Positions 47,875-57,267 are shown, numbered from the stretch's first letter. The stretch: DNA of 64,000 nucleotides from Brevibacterium ihuae (GCF_900184225.1 NZ_FXWZ01000002.1:186001-250000); one strand, 5' to 3'. Numbers and translations: made by a program. The notes: generated from the letters alone by a model not told the origin.

Positions 47875-49134
47875 ATGATCCTCACCTTCTTCCTCCTCGC
47901 GCTCGTCTGTCTCGCGGCGGCGGCCGTGCTCGCCGCCGCGGACGCCGGACTGTCCGCCGTCTCCCACCACCAGGTCGCCGACGCCGCCGAGGACGGGCGC
48001 CGCGGCGCCGGCCAGGTCATGCGGATCCTCGCGGACCTGCCGACCCACATCAACGTCCTCACCTTCGTGCGGCAGGTCTTCGAGGCGATGGCGACGGTGT
48101 TCGTCGCGATGGCCTACAACGTCGTCTTCGACGCGAGCTGGCAGATGGTGCTGTGCACCGTGCTCACCGCCTCGATCGCGGTGTTCGTCATCGCCGGCAT
48201 CTCACCGCGCACCATCGGCCGGCGCCGTTCGCTGTCGGTCTCGCTCGCCCTCGGTTGGCTCATCAGCGGACTGCGCACCGCGCTCGGCCCGTTCGCCCGG
48301 GTCCTCGTGTGGATGGGCAACATGCTCACCCCGGCGAAGGTCTACCGCGACGGTCCGCTCGTGTCGGAGGAGCAGCTGCGCGACATCGTCGATCGCGCCG
48401 ACGTCATCGAGGACGACGAGCGGGACATGATCAGGAGCGTGTTCGACCTCGGCGACACCCGCACCTACCGCGTCATGGTCCCGCGCACCGACCTCGTCAC
48501 CGTCGATGCCGCGACCCCGCTGACGAAGGCGATGACGCTGTTCCTGCGCTCGGGGTTCTCCCGGGTGCCGGTCATCGACGAGGACGTCGACGACATCATC
48601 GGCGTGCTCTACCTCAAGGACGTCGCCCGCCGCCTCCACGCCCACCCGGAGCAGCGGGACCTGTCCGTCCGCGAACTCGCACGGCCGGTGGCGTTCGTGC
48701 CCGACACCAAGGCCGTCGACGACCTGCTGCGGCAGATGCAGCGCGAGAGCACCCACGTCGCCGTCGTCATCGACGAGTACGGCGGGACGGCCGGGCTCAT
48801 CACCATCGAGGACATCGTCGAGGAGATCGTCGGCGAGATCGACGACGAGCACGATGTGTCCGACGAGGACATCGTCGAGACCGCTCCCGGGGAGTACCGC
48901 GTGAGCACCCGCACCCAGATCGAGGATCTCGCTGAGCACTTCGACGTGCGGATCGAGGAGGAGGAGGTCACCACCGTGGGCGGCCTCCTCACCAAGGAGA
49001 TCGGGCGGGTGCCCATCGAGGGCTCGGCCGCCGTCATCGCCGGCCTCCACATCCGGGCGCTGCCCGGCCAGGGGCGCCGCCACCGCATCACCCACGTCGC
49101 CGTCACGCAGGAGAAGGAGGCGGTCGCCCCGTGA
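47875..49134 (+). CDS. Hemolysin C/CorC (CNNM-CBS) family protein
   Basis: A 419-residue membrane protein with an N-terminal CNNM domain of three to four helices (residues 1-150). A CBS pair follows (about 200-325; VMVPRTDLVTVD and RVPVIDEDVDDIIGVLYLKD), then a C-terminal CorC_HlyC domain (EYRVSTRTQIEDLAEHFDV). This class is linked to magnesium or cobalt transport. The position between ybeY and era is highly conserved in actinobacteria, and the start of era overlaps its stop. Confidence 0.9.
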   Translation: MILTFFLLALVCLAAAAVLAAADAGLSAVSHHQVADAAEDGRRGAGQVMRILADLPTHINVLTFVRQVFEAMATVFVAMAYNVVFDASWQMVLCTVLTASIAVFVIAGISPRTIGRRRSLSVSLALGWLISGLRTALGPFARVLVWMGNMLTPAKVYRDGPLVSEEQLRDIVDRADVIEDDERDMIRSVFDLGDTRTYRVMVPRTDLVTVDAATPLTKAMTLFLRSGFSRVPVIDEDVDDIIGVLYLKDVARRLHAHPEQRDLSVRELARPVAFVPDTKAVDDLLRQMQRESTHVAVVIDEYGGTAGLITIEDIVEEIVGEIDDEHDVSDEDIVETAPGEYRVSTRTQIEDLAEHFDVRIEEEEVTTVGGLLTKEIGRVPIEGSAAVIAGLHIRALPGQGRRHRITHVAVTQEKEAVAP

Positions 49135-50072
49135 CCTCGCTCATCGATCCGAACGTCCCGGAGGGGCACCGCGCCGGATTCGCGTGCTTCGTCGGCCGGC
49201 CGAACACCGGGAAGTCGACCCTGACCAACGCGCTCGTCGGCGCCAAGGTCGCCATCACCTCGGCGAAGCCGCAGACGACCCGCCACACGATCCGCGGGAT
49301 CGTCCACCGGGAGGACCACCAGCTCGTCCTCGTCGACACCCCCGGGCTCCACCGTCCGCGCACCCTGCTCGGCGCCCGGCTCAACGACCTCGTGATCTCC
49401 ACCCTGGCGGAGGTCGACGTCATCGGGTTCTGCCTGCCGGCGAACGAGAAGATCGGCCCCGGCGACCGCTACATCGCCGAGCAGCTCCAGCACGTCGCCC
49501 GCCGCACCCCGGTCGTCGCCCTCGTCACCAAGGTCGACACCGTCGAGCGGGAACAGGTCGCCCGCGCGCTCATGGCGGTCGGCGAGCTCGGCGAGTTCGC
49601 CGACATCGTGCCGGTGTCCGCGCGCGACGACTTCCAGGTCGACACCGTCGACACCGTCCTCGCCGGGCACCTGCCGCTGTCCCCGCGGCTGTACCCCGAC
49701 GGGGAGCTCACCGACGAGCCCGAGTCGGTCATGGTCGCCGAGCTCGTCCGGGAGGCGCTCCTCGAGGGCGTGCGCGACGAGCTGCCCCACTCGCTCGCCG
49801 TCCAGGTCGAGGAGATGGGTCCGCGCGAGGGCCGCGACGAGGACCACCCGCTGTGGGACGTCCACGTCAACATCTATGTCGAGCGCCCGAGCCAGAAGGC
49901 CATCGTCATCGGCAAGCGCGGTGCCCGGCTCAAGGAGATCGGCAGCCGCGCCCGCCAGGGCATCCAGGCCCTGCTCGGCACCCCGATCTACCTCGACCTC
50001 CATGTCAAGGTCGCGAAGGACTGGCAGCGCGACCCCAAGCAGCTCGGGCGCCTCGGCTTCGACTTCTCCTGA
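49131..50072 (+). CDS. era: GTPase Era
   Basis: Era binds 16S rRNA and checks 30S maturation. The G domain shows GRPNTGKST near residue 20, DTPGLHRP near 67 and VTKVD near 127. The C-terminal KH domain has VIGKRGARLKEIGSRARQ near 260. The 313-residue length fits. Together with ybeY and phoH it completes a ribosome-maturation cluster. Confidence 0.97.
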   Translation: MTSLIDPNVPEGHRAGFACFVGRPNTGKSTLTNALVGAKVAITSAKPQTTRHTIRGIVHREDHQLVLVDTPGLHRPRTLLGARLNDLVISTLAEVDVIGFCLPANEKIGPGDRYIAEQLQHVARRTPVVALVTKVDTVEREQVARALMAVGELGEFADIVPVSARDDFQVDTVDTVLAGHLPLSPRLYPDGELTDEPESVMVAELVREALLEGVRDELPHSLAVQVEEMGPREGRDEDHPLWDVHVNIYVERPSQKAIVIGKRGARLKEIGSRARQGIQALLGTPIYLDLHVKVAKDWQRDPKQLGRLGFDFS

Positions 50073-50162
50073 GCGCGGCCGGGATTCGGTGCCGGGCGGG
50101 CCGGATCAGTACCGTTCGACCGAGCACGCGGCCCGGACCCGTCCATCACCGACCCGCCTGGG

Positions 50163-50168
50163 TAGACT
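50163..50168 (+). promoter_or_regulatory. -10 element for a leaderless zapE message
   Basis: TAGACT ends eight bases before GTG 50177. No ribosome site precedes that GTG. Confidence 0.45.
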
Positions 50169-50176
50169 GGCACATT

Positions 50177-51199
50177 GTGAATGCATCGCAGATCGTCGCG
50201 CTGACGGACCGGAACCCGCGGGTCGCCCCGGATGAGCTCATCTCCGGGCTGGTCCCGCCGCCGCACTTCGAGTCCGTGTCCTTCGACAGCTACCGTCCCG
50301 ATCCCGCCCAGCCGTCCCAGGCCGAGGCCCGGGACACGCTGCGGGATTTCGTCACCGCCAAGCCCAAGCAGGGGATGCTCGCCAGGCTGTTCGGCGGCGG
50401 GGCGAAGCAGGAGGGCGCGAAGGGCGTCTACCTCGACGGCGGATACGGCGTGGGCAAGACCCACCTCCTCGCCTCGGCCTGGCACGCGCACGAGAAGCCC
50501 GCGACGTTCGGCACCTTCGTCGAGTACACGAGCCTCATCGGCGCCCTCGGATTCCAGAAGGCGCGTGAGCAGCTCTCGCAGATGAAGCTCGTGTGCATCG
50601 ACGAGTTCGAGCTCGACGATCCGGGCGACACGGTGATGATGTCGCGCCTCATGCGCGAGCTCACCGATGCCGGCGTCAAGATCGTCGCCACCTCGAACAC
50701 GCTGCCCGGCGCTCTCGGCCAGGGGCGCTTCGCCGCCCAGGACTTCCTGCGCGAGATCCAGGCGCTGGCCGACCAGTTCTCCGTCCAGCGGATCGACGGC
50801 GACGACTACCGCCACCGGGGTGCGCCCACCCCTCCCGAGGCGCTCTCGGCCGCCGAGCTCGACTCGGTCGCCGGATCCGCCGAGGGGGTCGTCGCCCGCG
50901 ACGACTTCGGCGCCCTGCTCGATCACCTCTCCACCGTGCATCCCTCGCGCTACGGACGCATGCTCGGCGACATCGACGCGGTCCTCTGGGACGACGTCGA
51001 GACCATCGAGAACGAGGGAGTCGCACTGCGCTTCGTCGCGCTCGTCGACCGGATGTACGACCGGAGCGTCGACATCCACAACTCCGGAGCGCGCCTCGAC
51101 GCCGTCTTCACCGACGACATGCTCGCCGGCGGCTACAAGAAGAAGTACATGCGCTGCCTGTCGCGCCTCACGGCTCTCGCCGGCGACGAGGAGCGCTGA
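50177..51199 (+). CDS. zapE: AFG1/ZapE family ATPase
   Basis: A 340-residue AFG1-like AAA+ ATPase; in proteobacteria ZapE modulates the division ring under stress, and other homologues act in protein quality control. GVYLDGGYGVGKTHLL (Walker A) is near residue 85, VCIDEFELDDPGD (Walker B) is near 140, and IVATSNTLP is near 172. The C-terminal VALRFVALVDRMYDR is also conserved. The start at GTG 50177 is supported by a TAGACT just upstream and no ribosome site. The PPK2 gene follows after three bases. Confidence 0.88.
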   Translation: MNASQIVALTDRNPRVAPDELISGLVPPPHFESVSFDSYRPDPAQPSQAEARDTLRDFVTAKPKQGMLARLFGGGAKQEGAKGVYLDGGYGVGKTHLLASAWHAHEKPATFGTFVEYTSLIGALGFQKAREQLSQMKLVCIDEFELDDPGDTVMMSRLMRELTDAGVKIVATSNTLPGALGQGRFAAQDFLREIQALADQFSVQRIDGDDYRHRGAPTPPEALSAAELDSVAGSAEGVVARDDFGALLDHLSTVHPSRYGRMLGDIDAVLWDDVETIENEGVALRFVALVDRMYDRSVDIHNSGARLDAVFTDDMLAGGYKKKYMRCLSRLTALAGDEER

Positions 51200-51202
51200 C
51201 CG

Positions 51203-52111
51203 ATGAAGATCATTCCCGCCGAGGTCCCGCCGCTCGCTGACAACGTCGACCAGGCCGCGCCCGGCGAGGTCGCCGATCTGCTCCGGTTCGCCCCGGGCAA
51301 TCGGTTCGCCGCCGTCGACCCGTCCGCGACCCCCGGGTTCAGCGGAGGGAAGGCCGACGGGAAGATCGCCCAGGCCTTCGATTCCGCGGTTCTCGCCGAC
51401 CTGCAGGAGCGGCTCTTCGCCAATGCGGCGGTCAACGGTCTGCACAACGCGGTGCTCCTCGTCATCCAGGGTCGGGACAGCGCCGGCAAGGGCGGGCTCG
51501 TCAAGCATGTCGTCAGCGCTCTCAGCCCGCACGGCGTCGAGGTCGCCGCGTTCGGCGTCCCCACGGCCGAAGAGGCCGCCCATCACTTCCTCTGGCGCGT
51601 CTACAAGCGGCTGCCGCGGTGGGGCAACATCGCGGTGTTCGACCGCTCCCACTACGAGGACATCCTCGCGACCCGGATGCACGACCTCGCGCCGGAATCG
51701 GTGTGGAAGGACCGCTATGACGTCATCAACGAGTTCGAGGAGGGGCTGCACGAGAGCGGGATCCGCATCGTCAAGATCATGCTGACGATCTCGCCCGAGG
51801 AGCAGGCGGAGCGGCTGCGCGATCGGCTCGTGCGGATCGACAAGCAGTGGAAGCACTCGGCCTCCGACCTCGACGACCGCGCGCTGTGGGACGAGTACAC
51901 GACGGCTTTCCAGGATGTGCTCGACCGGACCTCACGGGCCGGAGCGCCGTGGTTCGTCGTGCCCGCCGATCGCAAGTGGTACTCGCGCTGGGCGGTCACC
52001 CGGATCCTCATCCACGAGCTCGAGCAGCTCGACCTGGAATGGCCGCGCGGGAACTTCGACCCGGCCGCCGAGCTCGCCCGTCTCGAGGCCGGCGGGCCGC
52101 AGGGGTCCTGA
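51203..52111 (+). CDS. Polyphosphate kinase 2 family protein
   Basis: A 302-residue PPK2 enzyme that uses polyphosphate to phosphorylate nucleotides. Walker A is in VIQGRDSAGKGG near residue 92, the conserved PRWGNIAVFDRSHYEDIL near 140 carries Walker B, and the lid region EEQAERLRDRL follows, with a WFVVPADRKWYSRW segment near the end. A single PPK2 domain is present; whether it prefers ADP, AMP or GDP cannot be read. It is probably cotranscribed with zapE. Confidence 0.9.
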   Translation: MKIIPAEVPPLADNVDQAAPGEVADLLRFAPGNRFAAVDPSATPGFSGGKADGKIAQAFDSAVLADLQERLFANAAVNGLHNAVLLVIQGRDSAGKGGLVKHVVSALSPHGVEVAAFGVPTAEEAAHHFLWRVYKRLPRWGNIAVFDRSHYEDILATRMHDLAPESVWKDRYDVINEFEEGLHESGIRIVKIMLTISPEEQAERLRDRLVRIDKQWKHSASDLDDRALWDEYTTAFQDVLDRTSRAGAPWFVVPADRKWYSRWAVTRILIHELEQLDLEWPRGNFDPAAELARLEAGGPQGS

Positions 52112-52116
52112 CCGCG

Positions 52117-52587
52117 TCACTCGAAGCCGAGCCAGCCGGGGACGAACTGATCGGGCACCCAGTCGGGGAGGCCGATGAGGCGCAGCACGCCCCAGACGAC
52201 CATGAGGACGAAGGCGCAGGTCGCCCCGGCGACGAGGACCCGCACGATCCAGTGGCTGCGCCCGAGCCATTGGGTCCAGCGGTGGAGGAGCGCCCGACCC
52301 CACAGCAGCAGATCGCGCGCCCACGTGAACTCCGAGGCGATGATCGCGACGCCGAGGAACACGATGAGCCACCCCGGGCCCGGCAGGGGCACGAGGAGGA
52401 GCCCGCCGGCGATGACGATGCCTCCGACCGTCCCCACGCACCACTTGTAGACGAACGATGCCTGCGGATTGCGGTGGATCGCAGCTCTCCAGCGGAGGAA
52501 GCGCAGACGCACCTGCCGGAGCCACGACGGCCCGTGCTTGTGGGACTTCGACAGCCATCCCGGTGGTCGTGTCTGCTGGGTGCTCAC
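52117..52587 (-). CDS. TIGR02611-type small membrane protein
   Basis: A 156-residue protein with a basic N-terminus and a helical hairpin around VVGGLLLVPLPGPGWLIVFLG-like sequence near residue 60, typical of the PGPGW-containing TIGR02611 group, plus a further helix near 115-135. Function unknown. GTG 52587 was chosen as the first start aligned with the soluble basic tail. It is convergent with the PPK2 gene. Confidence 0.75.
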   Translation of the reverse strand: MSTQQTRPPGWLSKSHKHGPSWLRQVRLRFLRWRAAIHRNPQASFVYKWCVGTVGGIVIAGGLLLVPLPGPGWLIVFLGVAIIASEFTWARDLLLWGRALLHRWTQWLGRSHWIVRVLVAGATCAFVLMVVWGVLRLIGLPDWVPDQFVPGWLGFE

Positions 52588-52754
52588 GGCACCGATTCTA
52601 GGGAGCCAGAGTGGGAGGAACCTGAACCGGGGACCGCTCCCGAGGCGCCGCATCAGCGGTCGTGCGCCCCACGTTCCCGCCTGTTCCTGCTGGTGAGGCG
52701 TCTCGGTCTGCAGTGAGTGTGAGGAGGGTCACGGCGAAGGGCCCGCCGTGGGAT

Positions 52755-52783
52755 TTGGCATCGGGGGAGTGAGCGTATAGAGT
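52755..52783 (+). promoter_or_regulatory. tRNA cluster promoter
   Basis: TTGGCA (52755-52760), 17 bp, TAGAGT (52778-52783), followed 33 bases later by the first tRNA. Confidence 0.6.
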
Positions 52784-52816
52784 GGTTTTTCGTTGCCGGG
52801 AAGCCCCGGTGGACAT

Positions 52817-52889
52817 GCGGACGTGGCTCAGCTGGTAGAGCATCACCTTGCCAAGGTGAGGGTCGCGGGTTCGAATCCCGTCGTCCGCT
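52817..52889 (+). tRNA. tRNA-Gly (GCC)
   Basis: A 73-base cloverleaf: acceptor GCGGACG pairs with CGTCCGC, the anticodon is GCC at 52850-52852, and a standard GGTTCGAATCC T arm is present. CCA is not encoded. Confidence 0.97.
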
Positions 52890-52913
52890 CGGAGACAGGC
52901 CTGGCCGTCTCAC

Positions 52914-52984
52914 GGTGGAGTGGCCGAGAGGCGAGGCAGCGGCCTGCAAAGCCGTATACGGGGGTTCGAATCCCCTCTCCACCT
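52914..52984 (+). tRNA. tRNA-Cys (GCA)
   Basis: A 71-base cloverleaf: acceptor GGTGGAG pairs with CTCCACC, and the anticodon is GCA at 52946-52948 within GGCCT/AAGCC. CCA is not encoded. Confidence 0.96.
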
Positions 52985-53013
52985 CAGGTTCGGTCCGAAG
53001 TGCTTCGGACAGA

Positions 53014-53085
53014 GCGCGATTGGCGCAGCGGTAGCGCGCTTCCTTCACACGGAAGAGGTCACTGGTTCGATCCCAGTATCGCGCA
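53014..53085 (+). tRNA. tRNA-Val (CAC)
   Basis: A 72-base cloverleaf: acceptor GCGCGAT pairs with ATCGCGC, the anticodon stem is CTTCC/GGAAG, and the anticodon is CAC at 53046-53048. It differs from the next gene mainly in the anticodon loop. Confidence 0.96.
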
Positions 53086-53144
53086 CGGCAGGCCCTCACG
53101 GGTCTCCAGTGCACAGCCCTTCGGCATCTTGTCGGAGCGGATGA

Positions 53145-53216
53145 GCGCGATTGGCGCAGCGGTAGCGCGCTTCCCTGACACGGAAGAGGTCACTGGTTCG
53201 ATCCCAGTATCGCGCA
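53145..53216 (+). tRNA. tRNA-Val (GAC)
   Basis: A near-identical twin of the preceding tRNA-Val with anticodon GAC at 53177-53179. The pair reads GTG and GTC/GTT codons and looks like a tandem duplication with a changed anticodon. Confidence 0.96.
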
Positions 53217-53224
53217 CAGCAGGA

Positions 53225-53256
53225 CGAGTGCCGGGTGGACATCCACCCGGCACTCG
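53225..53256 (+). terminator. tRNA cluster terminator
   Basis: A perfect 15-bp inverted repeat (53225-53239 with 53242-53256) with a 2-base loop, nine bases after the last tRNA. Confidence 0.85.
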
Positions 53257-53661
53257 CCGCATTCACCCCTCAATTTACGAAGGTTCCTGAGAGCGATTCC
53301 GCGATTCTTCGCAATGTCGATGGGTGCCGGGAGGCCTCAGAACCCTCCGAACGAACAGGTGCCGAGCTGCCGTGGCGCGGGGTCCCCGTGGCGTCCCGCA
53401 TCCGCTGCCGAGGTGCTCTTCCCGTTGCTGTGACGCCCGCAGGCGAGGTGACCGCCTGTTCCGGCATCCCTCGGCTGAGGTGGCCGCTCGCTCTCGGCAC
53501 CGCCATTGCCGCGGTGCCCTCTCGCCTCACCGCTGAGGTGCCCTTCTCGCCACGGCGTGCCTGTGACCGGGGCTGTCGCTGGCGCTGGGGCCCGCGATGC
53601 TCCGATCCGGCATATCGATCACGCGAGACCGCATCGTGACGGGGGCGGGTCAAGTCCCTTG
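53257..53661. other. Gene-free gap between tRNA cluster and IS element
   Basis: These 405 bases have open frames on both strands but none with a recognisable motif or ribosome site. I see no tRNA fragment or attachment-site repeat here. It is probably decayed accessory DNA. Confidence 0.5.
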
Positions 53662-53674
53662 GAGTGGTGTAGCG
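53662..53674 (+). repeat. IS left terminal inverted repeat
   Basis: GAGTGGTGTAGCG; pairs with the right end at 55046-55058 with one mismatch. Confidence 0.85.
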
Positions 53675-53696
53675 GTTGGATCCTTCGTTAGGGGTC

Positions 53697-54950
53697 TCAG
53701 GCGCTGAGTTCGAGTGGGATGTCGGTGTCGGTGCTCACCTCGTCTCCGGTGTTCTCGACGGCCGTGAGTCGGCAACGGGCCAGGACCTCGAGCCCGAGGT
53801 AGCGGCGCCCTTCGGCCCATTCATCGGTCTGCTCAGCCAGCACCGCCCCGACCAGCCGCACGATCGCGGACCGATTAGGGAAGATCCCCACGGCGTCGGT
53901 CCGGCGACGGATCTCACGGTTGAGCCTCTCGGCAGGGTTGTTCGACCAGATCTGGGCCCAGACATCCTTCGGGAACGTGGTAAAGGCCAGGATGTCCGCC
54001 CGCGCCACGTCGAGATGCTCGCCGACCTGCGGCAGCTTCTCAGTCACGTAGTCCAAGAGCCGATCGAACTGGGCATCCACGGCCGCGGCGTCGGGCTGGT
54101 CGTACACGCTGTGCATCATCGCCTTCACCGCCGGCCACATGGACTTCGGGGTGATGCCCATCAGGTTCGCCGCGTAGTGAGTCCGGCAGCGCTGCCACAC
54201 CGCGCCGGGCAGATTCGCAGCGATCGCGTCCTTCAACCCGGCGTGGGCGTCGGACGTGACCAGACGGACCCCAGCCAGCCCACGGGCGACGAGGTCAGCG
54301 AAGAACTCGTTCCACGCCGCCCCTGTCTCACTGGTGGCCACCCGCAGTCCGAGGACCTCTCGGTGACCATCACCGTTGACGCCAGTGGCCAGCAGGGCGA
54401 CGGCGTTGACCACCCGTCCGTTCTCGCGGACCTTCATCGTCAGCGCGTCGGCGGCGACGAACGTGAACGGGCCGGACTCATCGAGGGGCCGGTGGCGGAA
54501 AGCCTCGACCTGCTCATCGAGATCCGCTGCCATCCGGGAGACCTGGGACTTCGACAACGCGTTGATGCCCAGGGTCTTGACGAGCTTGTCCATCCGTCTC
54601 GTGGAGACTCCGGCGAGGTAGCAGTCCGCGATGACCGTGATCAGAGCCGACTCTGCACGCTTGCGGCGCTCGAGCAGCCATTCCGGGAAGTACGTGCCTT
54701 GTCGCAGCTTCGGGATGGCCACGTCGAGCGTCCCGACCCGGGTGTCGAGCTCCCGGTGGCGGTAGCCGTTACGCCTGGCCGTCCGGTCCGGGGAGGACTT
54801 GCCCCACTCGGCACCAACAACGGCATCGGCGTCCGCGGACAGCAGGGTATTGATCATGGTCTGCAGCAGGGTACGCATCATGTCCGGGGAGGCTTCGGAC
54901 AGGGCTTCACCCAGCAGGCCGGCAGGGTCGATAATGTGAGGAGCGGTCAT
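53697..54950 (-). CDS. IS256-family (mutator-type) transposase
   Basis: A full-length 417-residue DDE transposase of the IS256/MuDR group. The three catalytic acids lie in [11 protein letters not shown] (about residue 167), [14 protein letters not shown] (about 233) and [14 protein letters not shown] (about 340). The conserved [11 protein letters not shown], with the family's C-x2-H-type segment, is also present. Nothing in it is broken, so the element may still move. The C-terminus ends 22 bases from the left end of the element. Confidence 0.94.
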   Translation of the reverse strand: MTAPHIIDPAGLLGEALSEASPDMMRTLLQTMINTLLSADADAVVGAEWGKSSPDRTARRNGYRHRELDTRVGTLDVAIPKLRQGTYFPEWLLERRKRAESALITVIADCYLAGVSTRRMDKLVKTLGINALSKSQVSRMAADLDEQVEAFRHRPLDESGPFTFVAADALTMKVRENGRVVNAVALLATGVNGDGHREVLGLRVATSETGAAWNEFFADLVARGLAGVRLVTSDAHAGLKDAIAANLPGAVWQRCRTHYAANLMGITPKSMWPAVKAMMHSVYDQPDAAAVDAQFDRLLDYVTEKLPQVGEHLDVARADILAFTTFPKDVWAQIWSNNPAERLNREIRRRTDAVGIFPNRSAIVRLVGAVLAEQTDEWAEGRRYLGLEVLARCRLTAVENTGDEVSTDTDIPLELSA

Positions 54951-55045
54951 CGTTGTGACTCCGTTCGAGGATTCTTGGAAGGTTGACTCGAAGGATCACA
55001 CGGTGGCCGCGTCCACATCAGGAGCGATGTGCCCGGGCCTCCGTG

Positions 55046-55058
55046 CGTTACACCACTC
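55046..55058 (-). repeat. IS right terminal inverted repeat
   Basis: CGTTACACCACTC, the complement of the left repeat apart from one base. Confidence 0.85.
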
Positions 55059-55473
55059 TATGGGGCACTACCCGGGGGCGACAGATTTCAGGAATGCTTC
55101 GGGGTTGTGCGCGGCGTGCAATGACGTGAAGGAGAACCCGGGGTGGACGCACGAGGCGGACCCCGGCCGGCTCATCGTCACGACCCCGACCGGTGCGCGC
55201 TATGAGGCGGCCACGCCGCCGTCGATCGGACGAGCGTACTGGCAACCAGCACACTCGCCTCCCAGCCGTGGTGCACCCCCACCACAGGGCGCACCGGCGG
55301 CTTCCGACCAGGGCGATCTGCTGCCCGATGGGGCGGGCGGCAGCGCCCGTGCCCCAGTTGTGCGGCTCATCCGACTGCGGCCGCCGGTCGCCGGACCGGG
55401 AGCCGGGTACCGGCGGGGGAGTGCGCAGGAGAAATGGTTCCGTGCGTACCTCAGCGCCCACCGTGCCGGATGA
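55059..55473 (+). pseudogene. C-terminal remnant of an HNH endonuclease (DUF222 type)
   Basis: The frame entering from the IS right end reads ASGLCAACNDVKENPGW followed by VTTPTGARYEAATPP. This matches the end of the HNH nuclease domain (last Cys pair, then the Lys-Glu-Pro-Gly-Trp turn) and the usual C-terminus of DUF222-HNH proteins. The DUF222 domain and the first HNH residues are missing, cut off precisely by the IS. It cannot be functional. Confidence 0.75.
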
Positions 55474-55540
55474 ACGGGCCTGAACCTCGAGGAGACGGTG
55501 TGCTTTCCGCGGGTCGGCTCGTGGCCGACGGTCGACTACG

Positions 55541-55780
55541 ACCCGCGAGCTCGACCCGGGCCAGGGGCTCAAGGGTACCCACACCCACCGCGAGATCACC
55601 GACGAGCAGATCGTCGAAGAGCTGGAACTGATGTTCCACGACCACGATGTCCTGACCGCACAGCTGGAGCGCGCCGGTTTCGAGCTCACCGCTGTGGGTG
55701 GCGACTGGCGCCGGACGCCCTTCGACGGCACCCAGCCGATCACGGTTCTCGAGGCGCGCGCAGCAGCACCCCACGGCTGT
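55541..55780 (+). pseudogene. Possible remnant of a SAM-dependent methyltransferase
   Basis: An open stretch without a proper start reads GTHTHREITDEQIVEELE, then LERAGFELTAVGGDWRRTPF and ITVLEARA. This is the usual closing pattern of class I methyltransferases (AGF, a strand, then GDW and a final strand). No N-terminal SAM-binding part is present. Beyond about 55780 the frame runs on into unrelated sequence. The assignment rests on a short pattern only. Confidence 0.4.
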
Positions 55781-55991
55781 GAGCACGGACAGCGCACAGA
55801 GTGTGGAGATGGCACGCTCCGGCGCCGACGACCGGTCACCTGCCGGTTCGGAACGGTCGCGTGCCGATTCGGAATGCATGTTGTTCTCGAATTGGAACGG
55901 ACGGTGGCACGGATTCCCCGGGACTGCCGCTAACCTGGATCTGTCACGACCACGAATCATCCCTGCGAGCGCAGAAAGTGCAGGCGCAACG

Positions 55992-57164
55992 ATGTCCTCT
56001 CCCCAGAACCCGTACGGATCCGATCCGAACAACCCGTACGGCAACCAGTACGATCCGCAGAATCCCGGCCAGTACGGGTCCGACCAGAGCTACCAGGCGC
56101 CGCAGTACGGCTCCCAGCCCGGCGGCTACGGCGACCAGCAGGCCGACCCCTACGGCGGGCAGACCGGCGGGTACGGCGATCAGTACGGAAGCCAGCCGGA
56201 GTACCAGGCGGCCGGCGCCTACGATCAGCAGGGATATGACCAGCAGGGATACGGCAGCGGTCCGCAGGGATACGGTTCGAACGATCAGTTCTCCCCGGCC
56301 TACGGGGGCAGCGATCCCTACAACTCGGGCTACGGCTATGGCGGCGGCGATTCGAAGTCGAAGAACATCTGGGGCATCCTCGCCCTCGTCGCCGGCATCA
56401 TCGCGCTGCTGACCTCGTTCGGCGCCATCATCCCCGTCGCCGGCATCTTCATCGGCATCGTCGGGCTCGTCATCGGCATCCTCGCCGTGATCTTCGGCTT
56501 CGTCGGGATGGGCGCGGCCAAGAAGGGCACCGCGACGAATCGCGGGCTGAGCCTCACCGGCCTCATCCTCGGCGCGATCGCGATCCTGCTGTCCATCGTG
56601 CTCGCGATCGTCAGCACGGTCTGGCTCGTCGATCAGGTCGGGCAGACGAGCAGCGCCATCACCACCCCGACCAGCGCGCCGTCGAATCCCGGTGGAGACC
56701 CGACCCAGGAGCCGAGCGAGCCGGTCGAGGAGACCACGGCGCCCGGCTCGGAGGAGAGCGCCGAGGCGCCCCCGGCCGCCTCGGGCGACGGCGTGACGCT
56801 CACCGACGGAGTGACGATGGCCGTCTCGGTCGGCCCCGACCAGGTCGAGGACTTCGCCGCACCGAACACCGGCGGCGAGATCGCCCGCGTCGAGTTCACC
56901 ATCGACAACACCTCGGGCACCGACTTCGACCCCGGGTTCCCCATGGTCGAGTGCACCTACTCGGGAGGCACCTGCGAGGACGTGTTCAACGGCGCGGAGT
57001 ACGACGGCGGACTCTCCTTCGACGTCGTCCCCGCCGGGGAGTCGAAGACCTTCGTCATGGGCTTCGAGGTCCCCGAGGCGGACATCGACTCGCTCGAGCT
57101 CGAGGTCACCATCGCCAACTCGGACCAGGGCTACGACAGCCCGTACACCTTCACCCGCGGCTGA
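55992..57164 (+). CDS. Membrane protein with Gly/Tyr/Gln-rich tail and extracytoplasmic domain
   Basis: A 390-residue protein in three parts. Residues 1-115 are low complexity (repeats of QQGYG, QYGS and PYG type). Residues 122-225 hold two membrane segment groups around a GAAKKGTATNRGLSLTG loop, like DUF4190 proteins. A Ser/Thr/Pro/Glu linker then leads to a C-terminal beta-rich domain (about 290-390) resembling the DUF4352-type extracytoplasmic fold, with two cysteines (ECTYSGGTC). ATG 55992 follows GCGCAACG without a strong site. Function unknown. Confidence 0.78.
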   Translation: MSSPQNPYGSDPNNPYGNQYDPQNPGQYGSDQSYQAPQYGSQPGGYGDQQADPYGGQTGGYGDQYGSQPEYQAAGAYDQQGYDQQGYGSGPQGYGSNDQFSPAYGGSDPYNSGYGYGGGDSKSKNIWGILALVAGIIALLTSFGAIIPVAGIFIGIVGLVIGILAVIFGFVGMGAAKKGTATNRGLSLTGLILGAIAILLSIVLAIVSTVWLVDQVGQTSSAITTPTSAPSNPGGDPTQEPSEPVEETTAPGSEESAEAPPAASGDGVTLTDGVTMAVSVGPDQVEDFAAPNTGGEIARVEFTIDNTSGTDFDPGFPMVECTYSGGTCEDVFNGAEYDGGLSFDVVPAGESKTFVMGFEVPEADIDSLELEVTIANSDQGYDSPYTFTRG

Positions 57165-57267
57165 TCCGCGCTGCGACCGACGGGGTCGTCCGCTCCCTCC
57201 CCGGGACGGGCGGCCCTGTCGGCGTCCCCGGCCCCGCCGCGCGCACGGCGATGTCCGGGGTACGGGA

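Larger units (their letters stand above)
53662..55058 (-). mobile_element. IS256-family insertion sequence
   Basis: A 1397-bp element bounded by 13-bp inverted repeats GAGTGGTGTARCG (one mismatch) with one intact transposase gene. The bases outside the ends (left CCCTTG, right TATGGG) do not form the 8-9 bp direct repeat expected of this family, suggesting rearrangement after insertion. Confidence 0.88.

Noticed and set aside
53014..53216. The two near-identical tRNA-Val genes as attachment-site duplicates of an integrated element
   Set aside because: Both are complete cloverleafs with different anticodons and only 59 bases between them; no integrase is present.
53270..53653. Open frames on both strands in the gap before the IS
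   Set aside because: No start signal, no family pattern, and each is only the shadow of the other; better described as gene-free.
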